Shown one piece after another: positions 56,910 to 64,000 of a stretch of DNA of 64,000 nucleotides. The DNA is from Bacteroidota bacterium (GTDB taxonomy: Bacteria > Bacteroidota > Bacteroidia > NS11-12g > UBA9320): positions 1-64,000 of the forward strand of contig JABWCE010000015.1 of the NCBI GenBank assembly GCA_013359235.1, read 5' to 3'. Both the position numbers and the translations under genes were made by a program. The notes under the pieces are model-generated. The model saw nothing but the letters and a program-made list of their open reading frames with translations, had not been told where the DNA came from and ran no database searches. Position 1 is the first letter of the stretch. Each line of letters opens with the position of its first letter.

Positions 56910-59900
56910 ATGAGCGACCAAAATTTAAAAACACAAAAGGGATTGAAATTCGAAAGGTTTTTTACAAAAGAAAATATAAAACCCGAAGATATGTTTAATT
57001 ATAATTTACGTTCGTCGGTAATTAAAAATCCCGATGGCAAAATTGTATTTGAAGTGGACAATGTAGAAGTGCCTGATTCATGGTCGCAGGTAGCTACTGA
57101 TATTTTAGCACAGAAATATCTTCGAAAAGCAGGTGTACCTCAAACCGATGGCACACTTGGCTCAGAAACATCAATAAAACAAGTAGCCCACCGTATGGCA
57201 AACTGCTGGAAGGAGTGGGGTGTAAAATACAATTATTTTGATACCGACAAAGATGCCGAAATATTTTACGATGAGCTAGTATTTAGTATAATTTCACAAC
57301 ATGCAGCCCCAAACTCTCCACAATGGTTTAACACAGGTTTGTTTACATCCTATGGAATTAAAGGAGATCCGCAAGGGCACTATTATGTAGATGAAGAAAG
57401 CGGAAAATTGATGCGTTCAACATCAGCTTACGAAAGACCTCAACCACACGCTTGCTTTATACTTTCGGTTGATGATGACCTTGTAAACGAAGGGGGAATA
57501 ATGGACTTGTGGGTACGTGAAGCCAGAATTTTTAAATACGGTTCGGGAGTTGGAACAAACTATTCAAAAATAAGAGGAGCAAACGAAAAACTATCGGGAG
57601 GCGGAAACTCAAGCGGCCTTATGTCATTTCTTAAAATTGGCGACAGAGCCGCAGGTGCTATAAAATCAGGAGGTACAACAAGACGAGCAGCTAAAATGTT
57701 ATGCCTTGATTTAGACCACCCCGAAGTAATGGAATTTATAAACTGGAAAGTAAACGAAGAAAAAAAAGTAAAAATTCTTATCAATGCCGGATATTCTTCG
57801 GATTACGAAGGAGAAGCATATCAAACTGTTTCAGGACAAAATTCAAACAATTCGGTTCGCATACCCAATAAATTTTTTGAGGCTTTGAAAGAAGGTGGTA
57901 ACTGGGAACTAATATCACGTACTTCGGGCGAAGTGTTAAATACAATCCCTGCACAAAAAGTATGGGACGATATTACAAATGCAGCTTGGGCTTGTGCTGA
58001 CCCTGGCGTACAATTTGACACAATTATAAACGACTGGCACACATGCCCCGAAGGAGGTAAAATAAATGCCTCAAATCCATGTTCGGAATACATGTTTTTA
58101 GATAATACAGCATGCAATCTGGCATCTTTAAATCTCAGAAAATTCTTTAATGAAAATACTCTTGAGTTTGATATTCCTGCATTTGAATATGCATGCAGGC
58201 TATGGACTGTAGTACTCGAAATATCTGTGCTAATGGCACAATTCCCATCAAAAGAAGTTGCAAAATTATCGTATGATTACAGAACTCTCGGCTTAGGATT
58301 TGCCAATTTGGGTTCGGTACTTATGATTTCCGGAATTCCTTACGACAGCGAAAAATCTCAAGCAATTTGCGGAGCAATTTCGGCAATAATGACCGGCACA
58401 GCCTATTCTACATCAGCAGAAATGGCTCAATTTTTAGGACCATTCAAAGAATATGCAAAAAACAAAAAACACATGATGAGGGTTATAAGAAACCATCGTT
58501 ATGCCGCATATAATACACCTTTGGCTTATGAACAATTAAGCGTTCCGGCACAAGGCTTAAACCCCGCTTATTGTCCCGAAAAACTATTAAAAGCAGCTTG
58601 CAATGCTTGGGACAAAGCAGTACAATATGGCGAAATGTGGGGTTTTAGAAATGCTCAAGCTACAGTTATAGCACCAACAGGTACCATAGGACTTGTAATG
58701 GATTGCGATACTACAGGAATAGAACCTGATTATTCACTTATAAAATTCAAAAAACTTTCAGGTGGTGGTAATTTTAAAATAGTGAACGAAAGCATTCCAT
58801 TGGCTTTGAAAAATTTGGGTTACACACAAGAGCAGATTAATGATATAGAAAAATACGCCAGAGGAAGTGGCTCACTCGAAAATTGCCCTTACATAACCAA
58901 AAATGTATTGCTCGACAAAGGTTTTAGCGAAAAAGATATAGAAAATATTGAAAAACAATTGCCCTCTGTTTTTTATATCAGCCATGCTTTCAATCCCAAA
59001 ACAATAAATAAGAAAACATTAGAAAATCTCGGATATACTGAAAAAGATTTTGAATCAGCAGAATTTAATTTGCTAAGTGAATTAGGCTTTACAGAGTCGC
59101 AAATATTTGATGCCAACCAATACGTATGCGGAACTATGACAATAGAAGGTGCCCCTCATATTAAAGAAAAACACTTGCCTGTATTTGATTGTGCAAACAA
59201 ATGTGGAACAATAGGAAAAAGATATATACACGCACATGCACATATAAAAATGATGAGTGCTGCCCAACCATTTATTTCAGGAGCAATTTCAAAAACAATA
59301 AACTTGCCAAACGAAGCCACAGTTGATGATATAAAATCCTGTTATTTTTTAAGCTGGGAATTGGGCTTAAAAGCCAATGCTATTTATAGAGACGGATGCA
59401 AATTATCACAACCACTCTCTACTAAAGCCAACAGCAAAATTGAAAAAGAGCAAGATATTGTTGAAAAAGCTGTAGGAAATAATGCTGATGTGAAACTAAA
59501 TGAGTTAACACCCGAAATGATATTGAATGCAGCCAAAAATATAATGGACCAATCAGTAGGAACTGAATTTAAATCTGCCTTATCAAACATTGTACAAAGA
59601 AAAAAACTTCCTCAGAGAAGAAAAGGCTTCACACAAAAAGCAAAGGTTGGCGGACACACCATTTTTGTTAGAACGGGTGAATATGATGATGGTAAATTAG
59701 GTGAAATATTTATTGACATGCACCGCGAAGGAGCCACATTCCGTTCGTTGATGAACTGTTTTTCAATTGCAGTTTCAATAGGTTTACAATATGGAGTACC
59801 GCTTGAAGAATACGTAGATAAATTTACATTCACAAGATTTGAACCCGCTGGTTTTGTTGAAGGACACGATAATATTAAAAATGCGACATCAATAATTGAT

Positions 59901-60245
59901 TATATTTTCAGAATGCTCGGGTTTGAATATTTACACCGAAATGATTTAGTTCAAGTACAGCCAAACGATGAAACTAAAAAAATACAAAATCCTAAGCAAA
60001 ATCAAATAAAAGACCTGCCACTATCAATAGAAGACGATACAGATTTTAGCAGCCAACATTCAAGCGGAGTAAGTAAAGAAAATAAACCCAATTATTCAAC
60101 TCAACCACAGGCAAATGCTACAGATGTATATTTAAAAAGTATGCAAAGTGATGCTCCCGCCTGTAATGTTTGCGGACATATAACAGTACGAAGCGGAACA
60201 TGTTACAAATGCCTAAATTGCGGTAATTCTTTAGGTTGCAGTTAG
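56910..60245 (+). CDS. nrdJ: Vitamin B12-dependent (class II) ribonucleotide reductase
   Basis: 1,111 residues. N-terminal ATP-cone-free start, [49 protein letters not shown] and [20 protein letters not shown] define the RNR barrel with active-site Cys residues. The C-terminus has the zinc/thiol tail [14 protein letters not shown]...[10 protein letters not shown] typical of NrdJ. It reduces NDPs to dNDPs using adenosylcobalamin and works with or without oxygen. No nrdAB or nrdDG is seen here. It has its own promoter. Confidence 0.96.
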   Translation: MSDQNLKTQKGLKFERFFTKENIKPEDMFNYNLRSSVIKNPDGKIVFEVDNVEVPDSWSQVATDILAQKYLRKAGVPQTDGTLGSETSIKQVAHRMANCWKEWGVKYNYFDTDKDAEIFYDELVFSIISQHAAPNSPQWFNTGLFTSYGIKGDPQGHYYVDEESGKLMRSTSAYERPQPHACFILSVDDDLVNEGGIMDLWVREARIFKYGSGVGTNYSKIRGANEKLSGGGNSSGLMSFLKIGDRAAGAIKSGGTTRRAAKMLCLDLDHPEVMEFINWKVNEEKKVKILINAGYSSDYEGEAYQTVSGQNSNNSVRIPNKFFEALKEGGNWELISRTSGEVLNTIPAQKVWDDITNAAWACADPGVQFDTIINDWHTCPEGGKINASNPCSEYMFLDNTACNLASLNLRKFFNENTLEFDIPAFEYACRLWTVVLEISVLMAQFPSKEVAKLSYDYRTLGLGFANLGSVLMISGIPYDSEKSQAICGAISAIMTGTAYSTSAEMAQFLGPFKEYAKNKKHMMRVIRNHRYAAYNTPLAYEQLSVPAQGLNPAYCPEKLLKAACNAWDKAVQYGEMWGFRNAQATVIAPTGTIGLVMDCDTTGIEPDYSLIKFKKLSGGGNFKIVNESIPLALKNLGYTQEQINDIEKYARGSGSLENCPYITKNVLLDKGFSEKDIENIEKQLPSVFYISHAFNPKTINKKTLENLGYTEKDFESAEFNLLSELGFTESQIFDANQYVCGTMTIEGAPHIKEKHLPVFDCANKCGTIGKRYIHAHAHIKMMSAAQPFISGAISKTINLPNEATVDDIKSCYFLSWELGLKANAIYRDGCKLSQPLSTKANSKIEKEQDIVEKAVGNNADVKLNELTPEMILNAAKNIMDQSVGTEFKSALSNIVQRKKLPQRRKGFTQKAKVGGHTIFVRTGEYDDGKLGEIFIDMHREGATFRSLMNCFSIAVSIGLQYGVPLEEYVDKFTFTRFEPAGFVEGHDNIKNATSIIDYIFRMLGFEYLHRNDLVQVQPNDETKKIQNPKQNQIKDLPLSIEDDTDFSSQHSSGVSKENKPNYSTQPQANATDVYLKSMQSDAPACNVCGHITVRSGTCYKCLNCGNSLGCS

Positions 60246-60325
60246 GAAAATAAAAAAATAAAAATTTTTAGTTTTTGTATTTGCATTAAAACAAAAAACA
60301 GATAATTTTGCAGCCCTTAAGCGGT

Positions 60326-60402
60326 GGGGAGTTTGGTTTTTCAGTAACAGAGCATCCCGAGTTATTCGGGAGGTGTAATTGGGGAGAGAGGAAGAAAATA
60401 AT
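60326..60402 (+). pseudogene. tRNA-like unit 1 (77 nt)
   Basis: Exactly 77 bases before unit 2 and 154 before tRNA-Val. The last 59 bases are identical to those of unit 2. It has a D-arm-like GTAACAGAGC and a 5-bp stem TCCCG/CGGGA with 7-nt loop at the anticodon-arm position. There is no TTCGAAC T-loop or paired 3' acceptor strand. It reads as a decayed or remodelled tRNA copy. Confidence 0.55.
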
Positions 60403-60479
60403 GGGAAGCATAGTTTACTGGTAACAGAGCATCCCGAGTTATTCGGGAGGTGTAATTGGGGAGAGAGGAAGAAAATAAT
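60403..60479 (+). pseudogene. tRNA-like unit 2 (77 nt)
   Basis: Begins GGGAAGC like the GGGAGCT of the real tRNA and reads TAGTTTACTGGTAACAGAGCA where tRNA-Val has TAGCTCAGCTGGTTCAGAGCA. The TCCCG/CGGGA stem holds loop AGTTATT, whose anticodon-position triplet would be TTA, but position 33 is G rather than T. The T-arm is replaced by a purine-rich stretch. It joins tRNA-Val with no spacer. Confidence 0.6.
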
Positions 60480-60554
60480 GGGAGCTTAGCTCAGCTGGTT
60501 CAGAGCACCTGCCTTACAAGCAGGGGGTCACTGGTTCGAACCCAGTAGCTCCCA
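60480..60554 (+). tRNA. tRNA-Val(TAC)
   Basis: Acceptor GGGAGCT/AGCTCCC, D-arm GCTC...GAGC, anticodon stem CCTGC/GCAGG with loop CTTACAA (anticodon TAC), T-arm ACTGG-TTCGAAC-CCAGT, discriminator A. CCA is not encoded. A strong terminator follows at once. Confidence 0.97.
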
Positions 60555-60563
60555 CAAATCAAG

Positions 60564-60598
60564 CAAAGGGATTCAAAAAAATGAATCCCTTTGTTTTT
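60564..60598 (+). terminator. Rho-independent terminator after tRNA-Val
   Basis: A perfect 12-bp stem CAAAGGGATTCA / TGAATCCCTTTG with a loop of six A, followed by TTTTT. It ends the tRNA transcript. Confidence 0.92.
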
Positions 60599-61087
60599 AA
60601 TAAAATTTGATTAGTACAAAAGCAATTAAATATTGTGATTTGCTTTAAAAGTGAGGAACGAACTTCGCGAATGCCAAAATTTAAAAAATAAAAGTAAATT
60701 ATGAGCAAATAGTATATTTGAAATGATAATTACAACGTAAACTATCGCCAATTCCATAGTTGGCAGCAAGCGTAAAACGACACTACACAGCAGACATTGA
60801 CCGAGTGAAAACAGAAAAAAGAGAAGCAAATTTTGACAAGTGGACAACGACATACAGATCATATTGAAAACGGACAACGAGTAAGCCGACACTCATTGCC
60901 GACCCTTTGTTTTTTATTTTTTTCCCACCCGCATTTTTTAAAAACAATTTTGAGCCACCCCGCAAGTGGCACATTTGGCTTTGCCCCACCCGCAAGCCGA
61001 CCCTTCAGCAAAGCCAAAAGAGCCACTTCTTTGCCCACGCTTAACGATAATTTGCGATATTCACGAACTAAAATTCTTGACTTTTAA
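60599..61087. other. Non-coding stretch at island edge
   Basis: About 490 bases with no convincing gene. It holds recurring GGACAACGA-type words (for example near 60842, 60871 and 61112), scattered short inverted motifs, an 11-bp inverted repeat (listed separately), and base composition less AT-rich towards 61 kb. An 84-codon open frame at 60833-61087 has unlikely composition and is not called. It may hold remnants of mobile DNA. Confidence 0.5.
60966..61026. repeat. Bipartite 61-bp inverted repeat
   Basis: GTGGC-aca-TTTGGCTTTGC ... GCAAAGCCAAA-aga-GCCAC: an outer 5-bp and an inner 11-bp arm, both perfect, with symmetric 3-nt bulges and a 23-nt centre. No T-run follows on either side, so it is not a simple terminator. 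It resembles foldable recombination or mobile-element sites. Confidence 0.75.
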
Positions 61088-64000
61088 ATGCTATTAGATA
61101 ATAAGACAAAAACAGAGGACAACGAACACTACAAGGTGTTTGACTTCATAAAAGGGAACACCGAAAACGGTGCTCTTGACCTAGTTACAGGTTACTTTTC
61201 AGTGAACGCTTTGGCGTTAATGAAAGACAACATCAACACGGTTGAGAAATTCAGACTGATTCTAGGAAACTTAATGCAGGAAGAATCACAGTTAAACAAA
61301 GTGATTGACCTACTAAATGGTAACACCAGTATTAACTCGACACTTTCTTTAAGCACATCTGCACAAAAAGCCGTTGAGTTTCTGCAACAAGACAAAGTAG
61401 CTGTAAAGAATATCCAAAAGAACTTTTGCCACGCAAAAACATACTTATACACCGACAAGACCAAAACTAAAAACTATTTCATTGTTGGCAGTTCTAATCT
61501 GACAGACGCTGGACTTGGTATCAAGGACAGTTCTAACATAGAATTGAACATTGCCAAACACGACTATGAGGACGAATTCAAAAACTTGAAAAAATGGTTT
61601 CAGGAACAATGGGAAAAAGTGGCTTTAGAAAAAATCGAGTTGCCTGACAAGACCAAAGTTGAAGTAAAGCAATACATCATTGAACTGATTAAAAACCTGT
61701 TCAAAGAATACACACCACACGACCTTTATTTCAAAGTCCTTTACGAAATGTTTAAGGACGACATAATGGAACTATCAGGTGATGCAGAGTTCAAACGTGA
61801 AATAGCTCACTTAGAAGAAACTATCATTTACAAAACACTTTTCCCTTACCAACAAAAGGGAGCAATCAGTTTAATTAAAATGCTCCAAAAATTCAACGGA
61901 GCTATTTTAGCGGATGCGGTTGGTTTGGGTAAAACCTGGACTGCTTTAGCAGTGATGAAGTATTTTGAACTGAAAGGTTACACCGTTCTTTTGCTATGCC
62001 CGAAGAAACTATCAAACAACTGGCAACAATATAAAGTAGGACAACAAAGCCGATTTGAAAAAGATGAAATTGATTTTTACATCCGCTATCATACCGACCT
62101 ACAAGAGGGACGTTTTGACCGTTACAACGACAAAACACTTCGCTATTTCAAGACCAGACCAAAATTGTTGATTGCTATTGATGAAAGCCACAACCTGAGA
62201 AATGATAAATCTTCCCGATACAAATTCCTGATTGACGAAATTCTGCTTCCTGAAAATAAAAGCAGAGATGTAAAAGTATTGCACCTTTCTGCAACGCCTA
62301 TCAACAACAAACTGATGGACATTCGTAATCAGTTTAAGTTGATGACAAAAGGCTTGGATGATGGCTTTAAGGAAACCGATTTAGAAATTGAAAGTCTTGA
62401 AAATATTTTCAAAACTGCACAAAAGGATTTCAGCGAATGGTCAGATATTGACGAACGGAAAATTGCCGATTTCATCGCCAAACTTCCCAAGAAATTTGAA
62501 AAGCTAACCGATGCACTCATTGTTGCAAGAACAAGAAAATTGATTGAAGGTGAATTCGGTGAAATGAATTTCCCGAAAAAAGAAGACCCCATCAATGAGT
62601 TTGTAACTCCTGAAAACATTGGCGACCTAAAATCATTTGATGATATACTGGATGCCATTTCGGTAAACCTAACGGCTTACCGACCTGCGGACTACATCAA
62701 AAACATTTCTCCAAAGAGTGTGCTGGAAGATGAAAAGCAACGTCAAAAGTTCCTAGTTAAAATGATGTATATCCTTTTGATGAAGCGACTGGAATCCAGT
62801 TGGTTTTCTTTCAAAAGCACCGTTGAAAACATTTTAAATCATCATACCAATGCATTAAACAAAGTCAATCAGTTTATTCAAAGCAAAACCGACAGTGCCA
62901 TTGACGATGAATTGACCGAAGAAGAAAAAGAAGAAATTGACGAAACGGCAGCAGAGATAGACGGAGAAACAGAAGAACCTATCACACTCGGAAAGAAACG
63001 ACCAATTCCGCTTTCATCCATTACAAACATTTACAACTTTAAAAAGCACTTAGAAGCCGACATCAAAAAGCTTTCAAAACTTAAAGCAAGTCTCGACAAA
63101 TACGAAACTGACTTCAATGCTGGCAAAGCTGAAGATGATAAACTCAATAAACTTATAGAGCACATCAACAGCAAACAAAAGAAGTCTAACAACAAAAAAG
63201 TGTTGGTGTTCACGGTGTTTAAAGACACAGCCAAATTCCTGTATGATGAATTGAAGAAAAGAGGAATTCAGAATGTGGCTTTTGTTTCAGGTTCTATCAG
63301 TGAAACTTTTGATGGCTATTCAGGAGACAAGTTTGAACCCATTTTGGAACGCTTCGCACCTTTCACCAAACTATACAATGAAAAAGATTGGTCTGACCTA
63401 TACGAAAGAATAAATCTTTCAGAAGATTTCAGAGAAGCCGACAAATGGAAAGTGCCTTACACAAAATGGTTAGAGATAATCAAGCAACACGACAAAACTA
63501 CACAAACTAAAATTGAAAAGCCAATTGATATATTGATTGCCACCGACTGTTTGAGTGAAGGACAAAACTTACAGGATTGCGACACGGTGGTAAACTATGA
63601 CATTCACTGGAATCCTGTTCGTTTGATTCAGCGAATGGGTCGTATTGACCGTATTGGTTCACCCAACAAAACCATTAAAGGCATCAACTTTTGGCCCGGA
63701 GATAACTATGAAGATTATCTTAATCTGAAATCAAGGGTTGAGAACAGAATGGCTTTAATGACTGTCGTAGGAACAGAACTGGACGACAAAATGACTCCCG
63801 AACTGCACAAAATGGTAGAGGAAAATCCATTGCTTCCAATGCAAGCCCAAAAGATGTTGGAGCAGTTACTAATCACTTGGGACGATGTAGAAACCAGCGA
63901 TGACACGTTGGGATTGAACGACCTTTCATTGGAGCAATTCAGACAAGAGTTGTTTGAGTTCTTCAAAAAGAATGAGGAATTCTTCAAAAAAATACCCAAC
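61088..64000 (+). CDS. HKD/PLD nuclease-SNF2 helicase fusion, 3'-truncated
   Basis: ATG 61088; the frame stays open for 971 codons to the window end. Residues 1-~200 are a phospholipase D-like half with HAK (H115, K117) and GSSNLTDAGLG; the usual Asp two turns later is shifted by one. Then an SNF2 helicase: ADAVGLGKTWTA (Lys282), AIDESHNLRN (365-368), LSATP (about 400), and the C-lobe VLVFTVFKDTAKFL, ATDCLSEGQNLQDCDTVVNYD and QRMGRIDRIGS (848-858). HKD-SNF2 fusions are a known but poorly characterised group, often in restriction or defence loci. It is less AT-rich than the rest of the window, suggesting transfer. The partner genes lie beyond the window. Confidence 0.9.
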   Translation, partial: MLLDNKTKTEDNEHYKVFDFIKGNTENGALDLVTGYFSVNALALMKDNINTVEKFRLILGNLMQEESQLNKVIDLLNGNTSINSTLSLSTSAQKAVEFLQQDKVAVKNIQKNFCHAKTYLYTDKTKTKNYFIVGSSNLTDAGLGIKDSSNIELNIAKHDYEDEFKNLKKWFQEQWEKVALEKIELPDKTKVEVKQYIIELIKNLFKEYTPHDLYFKVLYEMFKDDIMELSGDAEFKREIAHLEETIIYKTLFPYQQKGAISLIKMLQKFNGAILADAVGLGKTWTALAVMKYFELKGYTVLLLCPKKLSNNWQQYKVGQQSRFEKDEIDFYIRYHTDLQEGRFDRYNDKTLRYFKTRPKLLIAIDESHNLRNDKSSRYKFLIDEILLPENKSRDVKVLHLSATPINNKLMDIRNQFKLMTKGLDDGFKETDLEIESLENIFKTAQKDFSEWSDIDERKIADFIAKLPKKFEKLTDALIVARTRKLIEGEFGEMNFPKKEDPINEFVTPENIGDLKSFDDILDAISVNLTAYRPADYIKNISPKSVLEDEKQRQKFLVKMMYILLMKRLESSWFSFKSTVENILNHHTNALNKVNQFIQSKTDSAIDDELTEEEKEEIDETAAEIDGETEEPITLGKKRPIPLSSITNIYNFKKHLEADIKKLSKLKASLDKYETDFNAGKAEDDKLNKLIEHINSKQKKSNNKKVLVFTVFKDTAKFLYDELKKRGIQNVAFVSGSISETFDGYSGDKFEPILERFAPFTKLYNEKDWSDLYERINLSEDFREADKWKVPYTKWLEIIKQHDKTTQTKIEKPIDILIATDCLSEGQNLQDCDTVVNYDIHWNPVRLIQRMGRIDRIGSPNKTIKGINFWPGDNYEDYLNLKSRVENRMALMTVVGTELDDKMTPELHKMVEENPLLPMQAQKMLEQLLITWDDVETSDDTLGLNDLSLEQFRQELFEFFKKNEEFFKKIPN

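Noticed and set aside
60403-60479. Ochre suppressor tRNA (anticodon TTA)
   Set aside because: Position 33 is G, the T-arm and 3' acceptor strand are missing, so it is unlikely to decode; kept only as a tRNA-like unit.
60344-60483. CRISPR array from the 63-bp repeat
   Set aside because: Only two copies with a 14-base spacing, no cas genes, and the repeat continues into a tRNA.
60833-61087. 84-codon ORF with His/Pro/Ser-rich product before the helicase
   Set aside because: It spans the inverted repeat and has composition typical of non-coding DNA; no domain and no start context.

Overview
The window looks like a stretch of chromosome from an AT-rich member of the Bacteroidota. Seven predicted secreted proteins end in type IX secretion (T9SS) sorting domains, six of type A and one gliding-motility-like type B. 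Several genes have the -7 element TAnnTTTG of this phylum. Lineage-typical families are present: DUF5683, DUF2795, a GGGP/HepGP synthase, AmgK-RapZ fusion plus MurU-like gene, and orphan TonB C-terminal-domain proteins. A B12-dependent ribonucleotide reductase, PEP synthase and formate dehydrogenase/molybdopterin accessory genes fit an anaerobic or facultative life, but that is inference; species and order cannot be fixed from the sequence.

Layout. 1-7.0 kb: 3' end of a PKD surface protein, crotonase, TatD, tRNA-Ser(GGA), then the AmgK/RapZ-MurU pair likely to act in cell-wall sugar recycling, and a secreted beta-helix-like protein. 7.0-17.5 kb: an EF-G paralogue, a secreted protein with a possible C25-like fold, a very large sensor kinase overlapping hldD, then fdhD-mobA. 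17.6-25 kb: dxs and a block of two large T9SS cargo genes; the first (S74 domain) starts inside an 8-bp tandem repeat that could switch its reading frame. 25-31 kb: uvrA, a lipoprotein, ppsA. 31-35 kb (minus strand): two TonB-C-domain proteins around a kelch protein, then accC and accB. 35-42 kb: guaB, a methyltransferase, thiamine pyrophosphokinase, lptB, an outer-membrane barrel, cvfB, coaD. 42-45 kb: a Nudix gene overlapping a predicted single-chain type IIG restriction-modification enzyme. 45-52.7 kb: 3-hydroxyacyl-CoA dehydrogenase, DUF5683, parB-parA, a beta-lactamase-fold hydrolase, an orphan oligopeptide-binding lipoprotein, a GbsR/MarR regulator, icd, DUF2795. 52.8-60.2 kb: two surface proteins, a lytic transglycosylase, GGGP/HepGP synthase, nrdJ.

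60.3-64 kb differs. Two tRNA-like units lie in exact 77-bp register with a real tRNA-Val(TAC). After its terminator comes a 500-bp non-coding stretch with a strong bipartite inverted repeat. Then a visibly less AT-rich reading frame begins and runs off the window: an HKD/PLD-like nuclease domain fused to an SNF2 helicase. This looks like the left edge of a tRNA-anchored island, possibly defensive, and is the best place to look for a new system.

Most genes are housekeeping. Many minus-strand neighbours overlap by 1-14 bases (hldD/kinase, mobA/fdhD, parA/parB, TPK/methyltransferase, GGGPS/transglycosylase, type IIG/Nudix), which suggests translational coupling.
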